Assembly: GCF_963691685.1 (NCBI RefSeq)
Contig: NZ_OY829290.1
Span: 4,542,832 to 4,606,831, forward strand
Direction of reading: 5' to 3'
Source of the DNA: Thalassovita sp.
GTDB lineage: Bacteria; Pseudomonadota; Alphaproteobacteria; Rhodobacterales; Rhodobacteraceae
DNA: 64,000 bases
Below are positions 43,252 through 51,811 of this stretch, piece after piece; the stretch's first letter is position 1; every line of letters starts with the position of its first letter. The position numbers were made by a program, and so were the translations under genes. The notes under the pieces were generated by a model, which worked only from the letters and a program-made list of their open reading frames with translations, made no database searches and was not told where the DNA came from.

Positions 43252-44262
43252 TTGGGCGTCTGGACAGCATATCGGCTACGGCTACGGCGCAAACGGTTTT
43301 TGATCCGCGCCTTCCGCAAACGGCGGGAGCTGCGCCCGATCGCCAATCGCACCTCAGCGATCAAACCGGGTGACATCCTACTGTTCTGCACCCAACGGAA
43401 TGAGGCGGTGCGCCTGCCGTATTTCCTGCAGTATTACCGTGACATGGGGGTGAACCACTTCCTGATCGTGGACAATGACAGCGATGATGGTTCGGTCTCG
43501 TACCTGCAGGATCAACCGGATGTGTCGCTGTGGCATACCCGCGCCAGCTACAAGCGGTCGCGGTTTGGCGTCGATTGGCTGAACCATCTGCAGCGCCGCT
43601 ATGGCCACGGCCATTGGACGCTGGTGGTCGATCCCGATGAATTCCTGGTTTACCCGTTCTGTGACACCCGGCCGCTCAGGGCGTTGACCGACTGGCTGGA
43701 TGCGTCATCTATCAAATCCTTCAGCTCGATGCTGCTGGATATGTACCCCAAGGGGCGGATTGATCAGCAGCCCTATCGCGCCGGACAGGATCCGTTGGAA
43801 ATTGCCAATTGGTTCGACAGCGGCAATTACGCGATTGAACGGAACTGGAAATTTGGCAACCTCTGGATCCAGGGGGGACCGCGCCAGCGCGTCTTTTTCC
43901 CGGAGGCGCCGGAGAAGGCCCCGGCCCTTAACAAAATCCCGCTTGTGAAGTGGGATAAGAAATACGTCTACGCCAGCTCAACCCATATGCTGCTGCCACG
44001 CGGGTTGAACTCGGTCTACGATGAATGGGGTGGGGAGAAGGCCAGCGGTGTGTTGTTGCACACCAAGTTTCTGGACACCTTCAATGCCAAAGCGCAGGAA
44101 GAGCTGGCGCGCAAACAGCACTATGCCGCCAGTGTGGAATATAAGGCCTATGCCGCCACGCTGGACGAAAACCCGGACCTTTGGTGCAAATGGTCCGAAA
44201 AATACATCAACTGGCGCCAGTTAGAGATCCTTGGATTGATGTCCAAGGGCAACTGGGCCTGA
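43252..44262 (+). CDS. Glycosyltransferase family 2-like (Glyco_tranf_2_4 / GT92-like)
   Basis: About 336 residues. The GT-A core begins ILLFCTQRNEAVRLPYFLQYY and continues FLIVDNDSDDGS and LVVDPDEFLVYP, where D-x-D binds the metal and sugar nucleotide. No membrane helix. Starts are ambiguous: TTG 43252 has GAGGAG 5 bases upstream, while GTG 43246 abuts the same site; the TTG is preferred. It runs into the next gene after 14 bp, so the last three genes of the locus form one unit. Specificity unknown. Confidence 0.82.
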   Translation: MGVWTAYRLRLRRKRFLIRAFRKRRELRPIANRTSAIKPGDILLFCTQRNEAVRLPYFLQYYRDMGVNHFLIVDNDSDDGSVSYLQDQPDVSLWHTRASYKRSRFGVDWLNHLQRRYGHGHWTLVVDPDEFLVYPFCDTRPLRALTDWLDASSIKSFSSMLLDMYPKGRIDQQPYRAGQDPLEIANWFDSGNYAIERNWKFGNLWIQGGPRQRVFFPEAPEKAPALNKIPLVKWDKKYVYASSTHMLLPRGLNSVYDEWGGEKASGVLLHTKFLDTFNAKAQEELARKQHYAASVEYKAYAATLDENPDLWCKWSEKYINWRQLEILGLMSKGNWA

Positions 44263-44276
44263 ACGGGGCGACGCCT

Positions 44277-45977
44277 ATGGGAAGTGTCGGAATCATCATG
44301 CTGGTGCACACCGCGCTGGGCCGGGCCGAACAGGTGGCGCGGCACTGGTCTGCGGCGGGCTGCCCGGTGGTGATTCACGTCGACCGCAACGTTGATCATC
44401 GCACCTACAACGCCTTTGTTGAGGCGGTGTCGGACCTGCCGGATGTGCGGTTCAGCCCGCGCCATCGTTGTGAATGGGGCACCTGGGGTATCGTCGCTGC
44501 CTCGCAAAGCGCGGCAGAGATGATGCTGGATCACTTCGCCGATGTGCGCCATGTCTATCTGGCCTCAGGCTCCTGCCTGCCGCTGCGCCCGGTGCAGCAG
44601 CTGATCGACTATCTGGCAGAACGCCCGCGCACCGACTTTATCGAAAGCGCTACCACAGCCGATGTGCCCTGGACGGTGGGTGGTCTGGACGAAGAACGGT
44701 TTACGCTGTCCTTTCCGTTCAGCTGGAAAAAGAACCGTTACCTCTTTGACCGCTGGGTGGGCCTGCAGCGCCTTGTGGGCCGCAAGCGGCATCTGCCCAA
44801 CGGCATTGTGCCCCATATGGGCAGCCAGTGGTGGTGCCTGACCCGGCAGACCTTGTCAGCCATCCTGCAGGATCCCGACCGTGAACTGTATGACAGTTTC
44901 TTCAAACGGGTCTGGATCCCGGATGAAAGCTATTTCCAGTCTCTGGCGCGGCTTTATTCCACCAGCATCGAAAGCCGGTCGCTGACGCTGTCGAAGTTCG
45001 ACTTCCAGGGCAAACCGCATATTTTCTACGACGATCACCTGCAGCTCTTGCGCCGCTCGGACTGTTTTGTGGCGCGCAAGATCTGGCCCCATGCCAACCG
45101 GCTCTATGAGGCGTTCCTTGGCGATCCGGCGGGGATGATGAAAGGGGCGGAACCCAACCCCGGCAAGATCGACCGGATTTTTGCCAAAGCGGTGGACCGC
45201 CGGACCCGCGGCCGCCCCGGCCTGTATATGCAAAGCCGCTTCCCGCATGACGGTTGGGAAAACGGTGTGACCTCGGCGCGTTATTCGGTGTTCCAGGGCT
45301 TTGGCGACCTGTTTGAGGATTTTGACGGCTGGCTGACCAAGGCCACAGGCGTGCGCATGCATGGCCACCTGTTTGCGGAGGAGCGGGCAGAATACGCGGA
45401 TGGCCAGACGGTGATGAATGGCGCGCTGAGCGACAGCGCAGCGATCCGTGACTATAATCCGCAGGCCTTCCTCACCAGTCTGATCTGGAATTCCCGCGGG
45501 GAACGGCAGTGTTTCCGCTTCGGCCCGCGCGATGTGCAGGACATTGGCTGGATCTTTGCCAAGGATCCTAACGCGCAGGTTTCGGTCATTTCGGGCGCCT
45601 GGGCGGTGCCGCTGTTCCTGTCCAACCGCAATTTTGCCGATCTGCGGCGCGAAGCGGCTGAGCTGCAGAAGGTCGAGGCGGAGCATCTGAAGATCCTGCG
45701 ATCCCCCTATGCCTCGGCGCGGATCCGGATCTGGACCATGGCTGAATTTATTGAGGCCCCGATGGAGCCGTTGCAGACCATTATCGATGAAATCGGCAGC
45801 CGCTCTGGCCGCCGTCTGGCGGAAGCGCCGAAAATGGTAGACTTGACCGGCTTTGGCCAGTTCCTGCAAAACCTGAAAAACCAGGGCATGCACCCCTATC
45901 TGATGGGGGATTTTGCGGTGGAGCGGGGCATGGCCAAAGACACCCGCCCAAAACGAAAACCATATTTGGTGAGATAG
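44277..45977 (+). CDS. Core-2/I-branching-type beta-1,6-N-acetylglucosaminyltransferase-like protein (GT14)
   Basis: 566 residues. The N-terminal 270 residues match the Branch family: GIIMLVHTALGRAEQVARHW, VVIHVDRNVDHRTY, VYLASGSCLPLRP, and GSQWWCLTRQTL. The C-terminal 290 residues are a separate domain found with this enzyme in Roseobacters, function unknown (from memory, a DUF5927-type domain; unverified). The ATG at 44277 gives the conserved start; an open frame upstream lies in the preceding gene. The donor sugar is inferred only from the family. Confidence 0.82.
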   Translation: MGSVGIIMLVHTALGRAEQVARHWSAAGCPVVIHVDRNVDHRTYNAFVEAVSDLPDVRFSPRHRCEWGTWGIVAASQSAAEMMLDHFADVRHVYLASGSCLPLRPVQQLIDYLAERPRTDFIESATTADVPWTVGGLDEERFTLSFPFSWKKNRYLFDRWVGLQRLVGRKRHLPNGIVPHMGSQWWCLTRQTLSAILQDPDRELYDSFFKRVWIPDESYFQSLARLYSTSIESRSLTLSKFDFQGKPHIFYDDHLQLLRRSDCFVARKIWPHANRLYEAFLGDPAGMMKGAEPNPGKIDRIFAKAVDRRTRGRPGLYMQSRFPHDGWENGVTSARYSVFQGFGDLFEDFDGWLTKATGVRMHGHLFAEERAEYADGQTVMNGALSDSAAIRDYNPQAFLTSLIWNSRGERQCFRFGPRDVQDIGWIFAKDPNAQVSVISGAWAVPLFLSNRNFADLRREAAELQKVEAEHLKILRSPYASARIRIWTMAEFIEAPMEPLQTIIDEIGSRSGRRLAEAPKMVDLTGFGQFLQNLKNQGMHPYLMGDFAVERGMAKDTRPKRKPYLVR

Positions 45978-45983
45978 GCTTAG

Positions 45984-47408
45984 ATGCAGGACAGGTTTGA
46001 CTATTTTGTGGTCTTTGCAGAGATGCGGACCGGATCGAATTTCCTTGAGGCAAACCTGAACGCTTTCCCCGGTCTGGTCTGCCATGGTGAGGCGTTTAAC
46101 CCCCATTTTATTGGCTACCCCAACTCGACTGAGATCTTGGGCGTCACCCAGCCGATGCGCGAAGAGGATCCAACGCTGCTGTTGGAAACCATCAAGCGCC
46201 ATAGCGATGGGATGGGCGGCTTTCGCTACTTCCATGACCATGATCCGCGGGTGTTGGAAACGCTGCTGGCGGATCCGCGCTGCGCCAAGATTGTGCTGAC
46301 CCGCAATCCGGTTGACAGCTATGTCAGCTGGAAAATTGCGCAGGCCACCGGCCAGTGGAAGCTGACCAATGTGAAGAAGCGCCGTGACAGCAAGGCGCTG
46401 TTTGACCGGGCTGAGTTTGAGGCCCATCTGGCAAGCCTGCAGGCCTTTCAGGTGCAGCTGCTGAACGCGCTGCAGACCAGTGGCCAGACGGCGTTCTATG
46501 TTGCCTATGAGGATCTGCAGGATCTGGATGTGATGAACGGCCTGGCGCAGTGGCTGGGCCAGTCTGACCAGTTGGAAGAGCTGGACGGCAAGCTGAAGAA
46601 ACAGAACCCGGCGCCGCTGTCGGAGAAGGTGGAAAACTTCGCCGCGATGGAAGAGGCGCTGGCCCATCTGGATCAGTTCAACCTGACGCGCACCCCCAAT
46701 TTTGAACCCCGGCGGGGCGCGGTGGTGCCCTCTTATGTGGCTGGGGCCAAGGCGCCCTTGTTGTTCATGCCGCTGCGCAATGGGTCCGATACGGCTGTGG
46801 CGCGCTGGTTGGCGGTGTTGGATGGTGCTGAGGTTGAGGATCTGGTCAGCCAGTTTTCGCAGAAAACCCTGCGGATCTGGAAGAAGGATCACCCGGGCTT
46901 CCGCAGTTTTTCGGTTCTGCGCCATCCGGTGGAGCGGGTGCATGATGCGTTTTGTTCCAAGATCCTGGCGACCGGTGGCGGCACCTATCCCAAGATCCGC
47001 AAAACGCTGAACCGGCGCTTCGGGCTGGAACTGCCGGATGAGGTGGGGCCGGATTATAGCGCCGCAGATCACCGGGCGGCCTTCCTGGGGTTCTTGGATT
47101 TCCTCAAGGTGAACCTGTCAGGGCAATCCGGTATCCGGGTGGATGCCACCTGGTGCAGCCAAAGCCAGACCTTGCAAGGGTTTGCTGATCTGGCACAGCC
47201 CGACATGATCCTGCGCGAAGATGAACTGCCCGATATGTTGGCGCTGCTGGCGCGTCGGGCGGGCTATGACGCGCCGCCTGCCTATGCACGCCCGCCTGAA
47301 ATGGCGCCGGTGCCCCTGCAGGCGATTTATGACGCGGACATTGAGGCGCGGGTGGCAGCGGTTTACCAGAAAGACTACGTCAGCTTCGGCTTTGGCAGCT
47401 GGGCCTAA
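45984..47408 (+). CDS. Two-domain sulfotransferase-like protein
   Basis: 474 residues. The N-terminal half (1-240) has a PAPS-binding loop FAEMRTGSNFLEANL (Arg15-Asn19 core) and the 3'-phosphate motif LTRNPVDSYVSWK near 105-117, like Stf0/NodH sulfotransferases. The C-terminal half repeats the theme in another subfamily: FMPLRNGSDTAVARWL near 265 and LRHPVERVHDAF from 312 (Arg313). It would transfer sulfate from PAPS to a sugar; two half-sites might modify two positions, or one may be inactive. It follows the GT14 gene by 6 bp. Confidence 0.78.
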   Translation: MQDRFDYFVVFAEMRTGSNFLEANLNAFPGLVCHGEAFNPHFIGYPNSTEILGVTQPMREEDPTLLLETIKRHSDGMGGFRYFHDHDPRVLETLLADPRCAKIVLTRNPVDSYVSWKIAQATGQWKLTNVKKRRDSKALFDRAEFEAHLASLQAFQVQLLNALQTSGQTAFYVAYEDLQDLDVMNGLAQWLGQSDQLEELDGKLKKQNPAPLSEKVENFAAMEEALAHLDQFNLTRTPNFEPRRGAVVPSYVAGAKAPLLFMPLRNGSDTAVARWLAVLDGAEVEDLVSQFSQKTLRIWKKDHPGFRSFSVLRHPVERVHDAFCSKILATGGGTYPKIRKTLNRRFGLELPDEVGPDYSAADHRAAFLGFLDFLKVNLSGQSGIRVDATWCSQSQTLQGFADLAQPDMILREDELPDMLALLARRAGYDAPPAYARPPEMAPVPLQAIYDADIEARVAAVYQKDYVSFGFGSWA

Positions 47409-47415
47409 AGCAAAA

Positions 47416-47434
47416 GCCGCCCTTTTGGGGGCGG
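47416..47434 (-). terminator. Intrinsic terminator after ptsN
   Basis: On the minus strand the stem GCCGCCCC / GGGCGGC with an AAAA-type loop is followed by TTTTGCTTT. It ends the hpf-ptsN transcript. The plus strand lacks a T run, so it is weak for the sulfotransferase gene. Confidence 0.65.
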
Positions 47435-47465
47435 CCTGCAGTCGTGATCCAACGTTTATAAGCGG

Positions 47466-47930
47466 TTAAGCCGCCTGCTGGCCCTGGCCTTCGGTCAGGA
47501 TGGTGTAGAGCGTTGCAGGATCAGCATTGGCGCGCAGCTTGGTGCAAAGCGAGGCTTCGCGCAGCGAACGTGACACCAGTGCCAGCGCTTTCAGATGTTC
47601 TACACCTGCGTCTTCCGGCGCAAACAGCGCAAAGACCACATCCACCGGCTGACGGTCCACCGCTTCGAAGTCGATCGGCTTTTCCAACAGGATAAAGGCA
47701 CCCACCACACGGTCGATATCGGCCAGCCGGGCATGGGGCAGGGCCACACCGTGGCCCACGCCCGTTGGGCCCAAAGTTTCGCGTTCCAGCAGAGCCTCAA
47801 CCGCCGCCTGCGGGTTTACCCCATAGGCAGACGCGGCAAGGTCACCGAGATCGTGCAGCAAACGTTTCTTGCTGGAGGTCGCGCCAATAACCTTGACGGC
47901 CTCCTGTTTGAGGATGCTCGAAAGTTCCAT
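47466..47930 (-). CDS. ptsN: PTS IIA-like nitrogen regulatory protein PtsN
   Basis: 154 residues. Receives phosphate from NPr on a histidine and regulates potassium, nitrogen or carbon functions by protein contact. The site is His66 in GHGVALPHARL; ETLGPTGVG before it and KPIDFEAVDRQPVDVVFALFAPED (split) after it are typical EIIA-Ntr segments. It lies 48 bp after hpf. The usual partner rpoN is not in the cluster, as in other Rhodobacteraceae. Confidence 0.93.
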   Translation of the reverse strand: MELSSILKQEAVKVIGATSSKKRLLHDLGDLAASAYGVNPQAAVEALLERETLGPTGVGHGVALPHARLADIDRVVGAFILLEKPIDFEAVDRQPVDVVFALFAPEDAGVEHLKALALVSRSLREASLCTKLRANADPATLYTILTEGQGQQAA

Positions 47931-47978
47931 GTCAGTCTTCAGTGCTCCGCTGGTCGGGACCTTGGGCCCGGCCGTTGA

Positions 47979-48545
47979 TTACTGCGGGTCGATCCAGCCT
48001 ATATTGCCGTCATCGCGGCGATATACGACGTTCAGCCCGTCTTTCCCCTCGTTCCGGAAAACAAGAACCGGAGCCCCGGCCAATTCCATTTGCATCACGG
48101 CTTCACCGACCGAGAGCGACGGAATCTTGGTTTCCATTTCGGCGACGATCATCGGCTGCAACCCATCGGGTTCCGAATCCATCTCGTCGTTGTCAGAGGC
48201 GAGGATATAGGACGAAGCGCCAAATTGTTCAACCGGCTCGGAGCGCGAGCTGTGGTGGTCCTTCAGACGCCGCTTGTAGCGCCGCAGCTGCTTTTCCATT
48301 TTTTCGCAGCACTTTTCAAAAGCGGCATAGATTTCATGATCATGGGCTTTGGCCTGTGCAGTCAGGCCGGTAGATAGATGCACGGTGGCTTCACAAACAA
48401 ACTCGCTGGCTGATTTTGAGAAAATAACATTGGCGTCAGTTGGCCGCTCTGCATATTTCTGAACGGCAGCCCCCAGGCCGTCCTGAACATGGGTTTGCAG
48501 CGCTTCGCCGATATCAATCTGTTTTCCAGTGATTTGATAGCGCAT
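47979..48545 (-). CDS. hpf: Ribosome hibernation promoting factor (long form)
   Basis: 188 residues. Binds the 30S decoding region and causes inactive 100S dimers in stationary phase. The N-terminal domain (1-100) has the HPF/RaiA fold with YQITGKQIDIGEAL and RYKRRLKDHH; the C-terminal domain (130-188), SLSVGEAVMQMELAGAPVLVF, mediates dimer formation and marks the long form. The ATG at 48545 has AAGGAGA 7 bases upstream; a start at 48566 would include that site. A 276-bp gap precedes it. Confidence 0.93.
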   Translation of the reverse strand: MRYQITGKQIDIGEALQTHVQDGLGAAVQKYAERPTDANVIFSKSASEFVCEATVHLSTGLTAQAKAHDHEIYAAFEKCCEKMEKQLRRYKRRLKDHHSSRSEPVEQFGASSYILASDNDEMDSEPDGLQPMIVAEMETKIPSLSVGEAVMQMELAGAPVLVFRNEGKDGLNVVYRRDDGNIGWIDPQ

Positions 48546-48821
48546 CAGGTCTCCTTTACGTGACACTTCGAATAAACAGCACCCGCCCCCCGCAATACCG
48601 GAGGTGGAGCGTGTTAAATTCGAATGTGGGATTGTTGCATGACAACGGCTTGCCCGTAGGGTGGCCTTGTCATCAAGACCACCTCATCCGTCGGTGCAAA
48701 AGCCAGAAATGTCATGCCCCCATTTGGACTGAGTCGGTGCCTCTCTGTCAATCAACCTGTGAAAGTTTTTTGACACAGCCCAGATGGCAGATCCGGCTAA
48801 GCGGGGTTAAGCCGATGAAAA

Positions 48822-49580
48822 TCAGGTGATTTTGAAGTTGTCGCCCAAATAGACGCGGCGGACGTTTTCATTCTCCACCACCTCTTCGGGGGTGCCGGAC
48901 ATCAGCACCTTGCCGTCATGTAGGATATAGGCGCGGTCCACGATCTCCAGGGTTTCGCGGACGTTGTGGTCGGTGATCAGCACGCCAATGCCGCGTTTCT
49001 TCAGATCGGCGACCAGATGACGGATGTCGCCAACGCTGATCGGATCCACCCCGGCAAAGGGTTCGTCCAGCAGCAGATATTTGGGGTTTGCGGCCAGACA
49101 GCGCGCAATCTCCACCCGGCGCCGTTCACCGCCTGACAGGGCCAGCGCAGGGGCGCGGCGCAGGTGTTCGATGGAAAATTCGGACAGCAGCTCTTCCAGC
49201 CGTTCACGGCGTTTGTGGCGGCTTTTTTCCGAGATATCGAGGATCGAGGCGATGTTGTCTTCGACGCTGAGGCCGCGGAAGATCGACATCTCCTGTGGCA
49301 GATAACCGATGCCCAGCTTGGCGCGGCGGTACATCGGCAGGCCGGTGACATCGCGGCCGTCAATTTTCACATGACCGCCTTCGGGGTAAACGAGGCCGGC
49401 GATGGAATAAAAGGTGGTCGACTTGCCGCAGCCGTTTGGACCCAGCAGCGCCACAACTTCCCCCCGATTCAGCGACATGGAAAAGTCGCGGATCACCACG
49501 CGGGTCTTGTAGCTTTTGCGCAGGTTTTCGACCTCTAGGCCCTGGCTGCCCTCGGTCACAGAAAGATCCGGCGTCGACAT
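48822..49580 (-). CDS. lptB: LPS export ABC transporter ATP-binding protein LptB
   Basis: 252 residues. ATPase that powers lipopolysaccharide extraction from the inner membrane with LptFG. Walker A is GPNGCGKST (47-55), the signature LSGGERRRVEIARCL near 147, and Walker B LLLDEPFAGVDP near 170; DHNVRETL is the switch histidine region. The motif set GLVYPEGG and GYLPQEMSIFR is LptB-specific. It starts 5 bases after the lptA stop, in the order rnd-lptC-lptA-lptB. Confidence 0.95.
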   Translation of the reverse strand: MSTPDLSVTEGSQGLEVENLRKSYKTRVVIRDFSMSLNRGEVVALLGPNGCGKSTTFYSIAGLVYPEGGHVKIDGRDVTGLPMYRRAKLGIGYLPQEMSIFRGLSVEDNIASILDISEKSRHKRRERLEELLSEFSIEHLRRAPALALSGGERRRVEIARCLAANPKYLLLDEPFAGVDPISVGDIRHLVADLKKRGIGVLITDHNVRETLEIVDRAYILHDGKVLMSGTPEEVVENENVRRVYLGDNFKIT

Positions 49581-49585
49581 GTGGT

Positions 49586-50065
49586 TCAGTTCCCGGTCTG
49601 CAACGTGGTGCGTACACGGCCGCCCGCCTGGGCGGTGCCGGCGTTCAGGTCGATGGTGATCCGGTCACCCGACATCACATTGTCGCCCTGGCTCAGCAGC
49701 ACCTGACCGGTCAACAGAACGGTGCCTGCATCAATGTCATAATGGGCGTTTTGCGCTTCGGCGGCGTCTTCACCGTTGACCATCGTCACCCCGCCTGTCG
49801 CCTCGAGGGAGGCGATCTTCTGACTGTCTTCTTTGTAGACCACCAGAACAGATTCCGCAGACAGCACCATATCGCCCTGGGTGATCACCACATTGCCGGT
49901 GAAGGTGGCTGTGCCATCCTCTTGGTTTACGGCCAAAGCGTCCGCCTCAACCGCCACCGGTTCATTTGGATCGGGACGGGATGTGCCGAAGGCAAGGTCC
50001 TGCGCCAAAACAGGGGTGGCGACTGCAATAAGGGCCGCAAAGGCAAGGGAAATCACACGGGTCAT
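49586..50065 (-). CDS. lptA: LPS transport periplasmic protein LptA
   Basis: 159 residues. A signal peptide (1-22, ending VLAQ) precedes an OstA-like beta-jellyroll that bridges inner and outer membranes: EPVAVEADALAVNQEDGTATFTGNVVI (split at 40-66) and DGRITIDL-type strands. The ATG at 50065 is chosen over a TTG three codons earlier. It is 11 bp after lptC. The context with LptC and LptB confirms the assignment. Confidence 0.92.
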   Translation of the reverse strand: MTRVISLAFAALIAVATPVLAQDLAFGTSRPDPNEPVAVEADALAVNQEDGTATFTGNVVITQGDMVLSAESVLVVYKEDSQKIASLEATGGVTMVNGEDAAEAQNAHYDIDAGTVLLTGQVLLSQGDNVMSGDRITIDLNAGTAQAGGRVRTTLQTGN

Positions 50066-50076
50066 ATGTACCAATC

Positions 50077-50682
50077 CTAATCCTGCGGTTGATATACCAG
50101 CTTTACGCCATTTGTGAAAAGCAAATGGACGTCTCCGGTTTCGGGATTTTCGCTGAGCAGCATTTTGCCGGCGTCGATGCGCCCGGCCGGGCCCTCACCG
50201 CTGACCGGGCCCTTGGTTTCGGCGCCCACACCGGCCATTTGGGTGGTCAGATGATCGGTGCGGATCGTGTAGCCGGTGGAGCTGGTGATCACCACATCAC
50301 CGCTCAACTCCGCCAGCTGATCGCGGGTGTTCAGCAGACCGCTGCCCGAGGAAAAGGTCACCACCGTGCCGCTGGTCAGATCGATCTGGGCGTTCAATGT
50401 GGTGGCATGGGCCAAGTGGGCGGCATCCGCATCGGGTTGGGCTGTTTCAGCCTCAAAGGCAATCAGATCGCCCGAGGTGCTGGCACCGGCAAAACGCGGT
50501 TCTGAGATCAGCTCATCCCGGGCGCGTTCCTGCAGGTCAGTCATTGTAAAGGGCAGCCCGGTGGCGGTGTCCCGGCTGCGCGACAGCAGGAACAGCGTGG
50601 ACAACAGAACCAGCGCGGCCAGCGGCAGCAGGATTTTCATCCAAGCCACAAAGATTGAATAGAACCCGTCGCGCGCTGCCAT
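50077..50682 (-). CDS. lptC: LPS export protein LptC
   Basis: 201 residues. One N-terminal membrane helix (about residues 14-33, MKILLPLAALVLLSTLFLL) and a periplasmic beta-jellyroll with NTRDQLAELSGDVVI and SGEGPAGRIDAGKM. LptC passes LPS from LptBFG to LptA. Sequence identity in the family is low, so the call rests on topology, the jellyroll repeats and its place between rnd and lptA. Confidence 0.9.
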   Translation of the reverse strand: MAARDGFYSIFVAWMKILLPLAALVLLSTLFLLSRSRDTATGLPFTMTDLQERARDELISEPRFAGASTSGDLIAFEAETAQPDADAAHLAHATTLNAQIDLTSGTVVTFSSGSGLLNTRDQLAELSGDVVITSSTGYTIRTDHLTTQMAGVGAETKGPVSGEGPAGRIDAGKMLLSENPETGDVHLLFTNGVKLVYQPQD

Positions 50683-50713
50683 GTTTTGTTCCTAAACCGC
50701 CGTGCTGGGTGCG

Positions 50714-51325
50714 TTAATGAGAGAAGATATCAACATCAGGCCAGCCCGCCAGATCCAGCTTGGCCCGGGTTGGCAGGAAATCGAAACAGGCCTGCGCCAC
50801 GTCGCTGCGGCCTTCGCGCTGCAGCATCCGGTCCAGTTCCGCCTTGAGCTTGTGCAGATAGAGGACATCCGAGGCCGCGTAGTCCAGTTGCGCCTTGGTC
50901 AGTTCCGGCGCGCCCCAGTCGCTGCTTTGCTGCTGTTTGGAGATGTCCTGCTGGATCAGCTCCTGCAGCAGGTTCTTCAGCCCGTGACGGTCAGTGTAGG
51001 TGCGCACCAGCTTGCTGGCGATCTTGGTGCAATAGACCGGCGCCGTGAGCGCACCAAAGGCGTTGTACATCGCCGCAATGTCAAACCGGCCGTAATGGAA
51101 CAGCTTCAGCACATTGGGGTCTTCCAGCAGTTTGCACAGGTTCGGCGCTGCGGTCTGATCTTTGGCGATCTGCACGATATGGGCATGGCCATCCCCGCCA
51201 GACAGCTGCACCACACACAGGCGATCGCGATGTGGGTTCAGACCCATGGTTTCGCAGTCGATGGCCACCATCGGGCCAAGGTCCAGCCCGTCGGGCAGAT
51301 CGTTTTGATAGAGGTGGTTCGTCAT
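50714..51325 (-). CDS. rnd: Ribonuclease D-type 3'-5' exonuclease (short form)
   Basis: 203 residues. DEDDy exonuclease domain only: Asp23 and Glu25 (AIDCETMGL), Asp82 (HYGRFDIAAM), Tyr149 and Asp153 (YAASDVLYL). The HRDC domains of full-length RNase D are absent, which is usual for the lpt-linked form in Rhodobacteraceae. It probably trims structured RNA 3' ends. First gene of the rnd-lptC-lptA-lptB run. Confidence 0.88.
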   Translation of the reverse strand: MTNHLYQNDLPDGLDLGPMVAIDCETMGLNPHRDRLCVVQLSGGDGHAHIVQIAKDQTAAPNLCKLLEDPNVLKLFHYGRFDIAAMYNAFGALTAPVYCTKIASKLVRTYTDRHGLKNLLQELIQQDISKQQQSSDWGAPELTKAQLDYAASDVLYLHKLKAELDRMLQREGRSDVAQACFDFLPTRAKLDLAGWPDVDIFSH

Positions 51326-51730
51326 TCAAGGTGTCCTGCGGGCAAGAATCAGCCGCGCCGATTGGTGCGATGCTTTGGTTTTGTCCCTGCGGTTCTAGGT
51401 TTTTGCGTCGGATTTGCCAAGTTGGGCGCGCACTGGGACTGCAAAGAACCGCCCAAAGTCAGTCGAATCTGTGGATAACTTGCCGGACTAGGCCGTTTTG
51501 CCGGGGTGATGCTGTTTTTCCGATGCGACGTCCGATTTGTTAAGGCTTTGGAAATGTTTTGAAAATAGGACTAAGGGCGACTTTTGAAAAACGGCACCCT
51601 TACCAAAGTATGTATGCCCATACCAATACCCGGATATTCGGGTGCGGGCACAATGGGTTAAAACCAATACCAAGGTACTGGTGATGAGTTCCAAAGTTCT
51701 AAGTGACCTGTATCGAGTACAGTAACGAGT
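51326..51730. other. Non-coding region with several inverted repeats
   Basis: There is no credible gene here. From about 51490 the composition is clearly richer in A and T than the surroundings. It holds ACCCG-N6-CGGGT (51627-51642), four related elements around TACCAA (51601, 51621, 51663, 51668) and a 20-bp imperfect palindrome ACCAATACCAAGGTACTGGT (51663-51682). The part next to 51325 must contain the rnd promoter. A 94-codon frame on the minus strand (51488-51772) is not believed, because it overlaps the repeats and the candidate small RNA and has no ribosome site. Confidence 0.6.
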
Positions 51731-51811
51731 AAAAAGGAGCGCGAGAGTTAGAAAACACGTTAAGGCAGTCAACCGTTGTTTTCGATGTCCCCCCCCCTCA
51801 CTCGCGCTCCT
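51731..51811 (-). ncRNA. Candidate small RNA
   Basis: On the minus strand a perfect 11-bp stem AGGAGCGCGAG / CTCGCGCTCCT encloses about 55 bases and is followed by TTTT. Inside is a second hairpin (GAAAAC-a-ACG / CGT-GTTTTC) and a run of nine G. Upstream on the same strand TTGATC (51844-51839) and TGATAA (51820-51815), 18 bases apart, form a plausible sigma-70 promoter that would start transcription within a few bases of the stem. Promoter, closed structure and U tail together suggest an RNA of about 80 bases. No known family is recognised. Confidence 0.4.

Noticed and set aside
44856..47072. Minus-strand frame of more than 700 codons opposite the GT14 and sulfotransferase genes.
   Set aside because: Crosses two real plus-strand genes and their junction; no recognisable domain and no ribosome site.
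51488..51772. 94-codon minus-strand frame in the gap after rnd.
   Set aside because: No ribosome site, unusual composition, and it runs through inverted repeats and the candidate small RNA.
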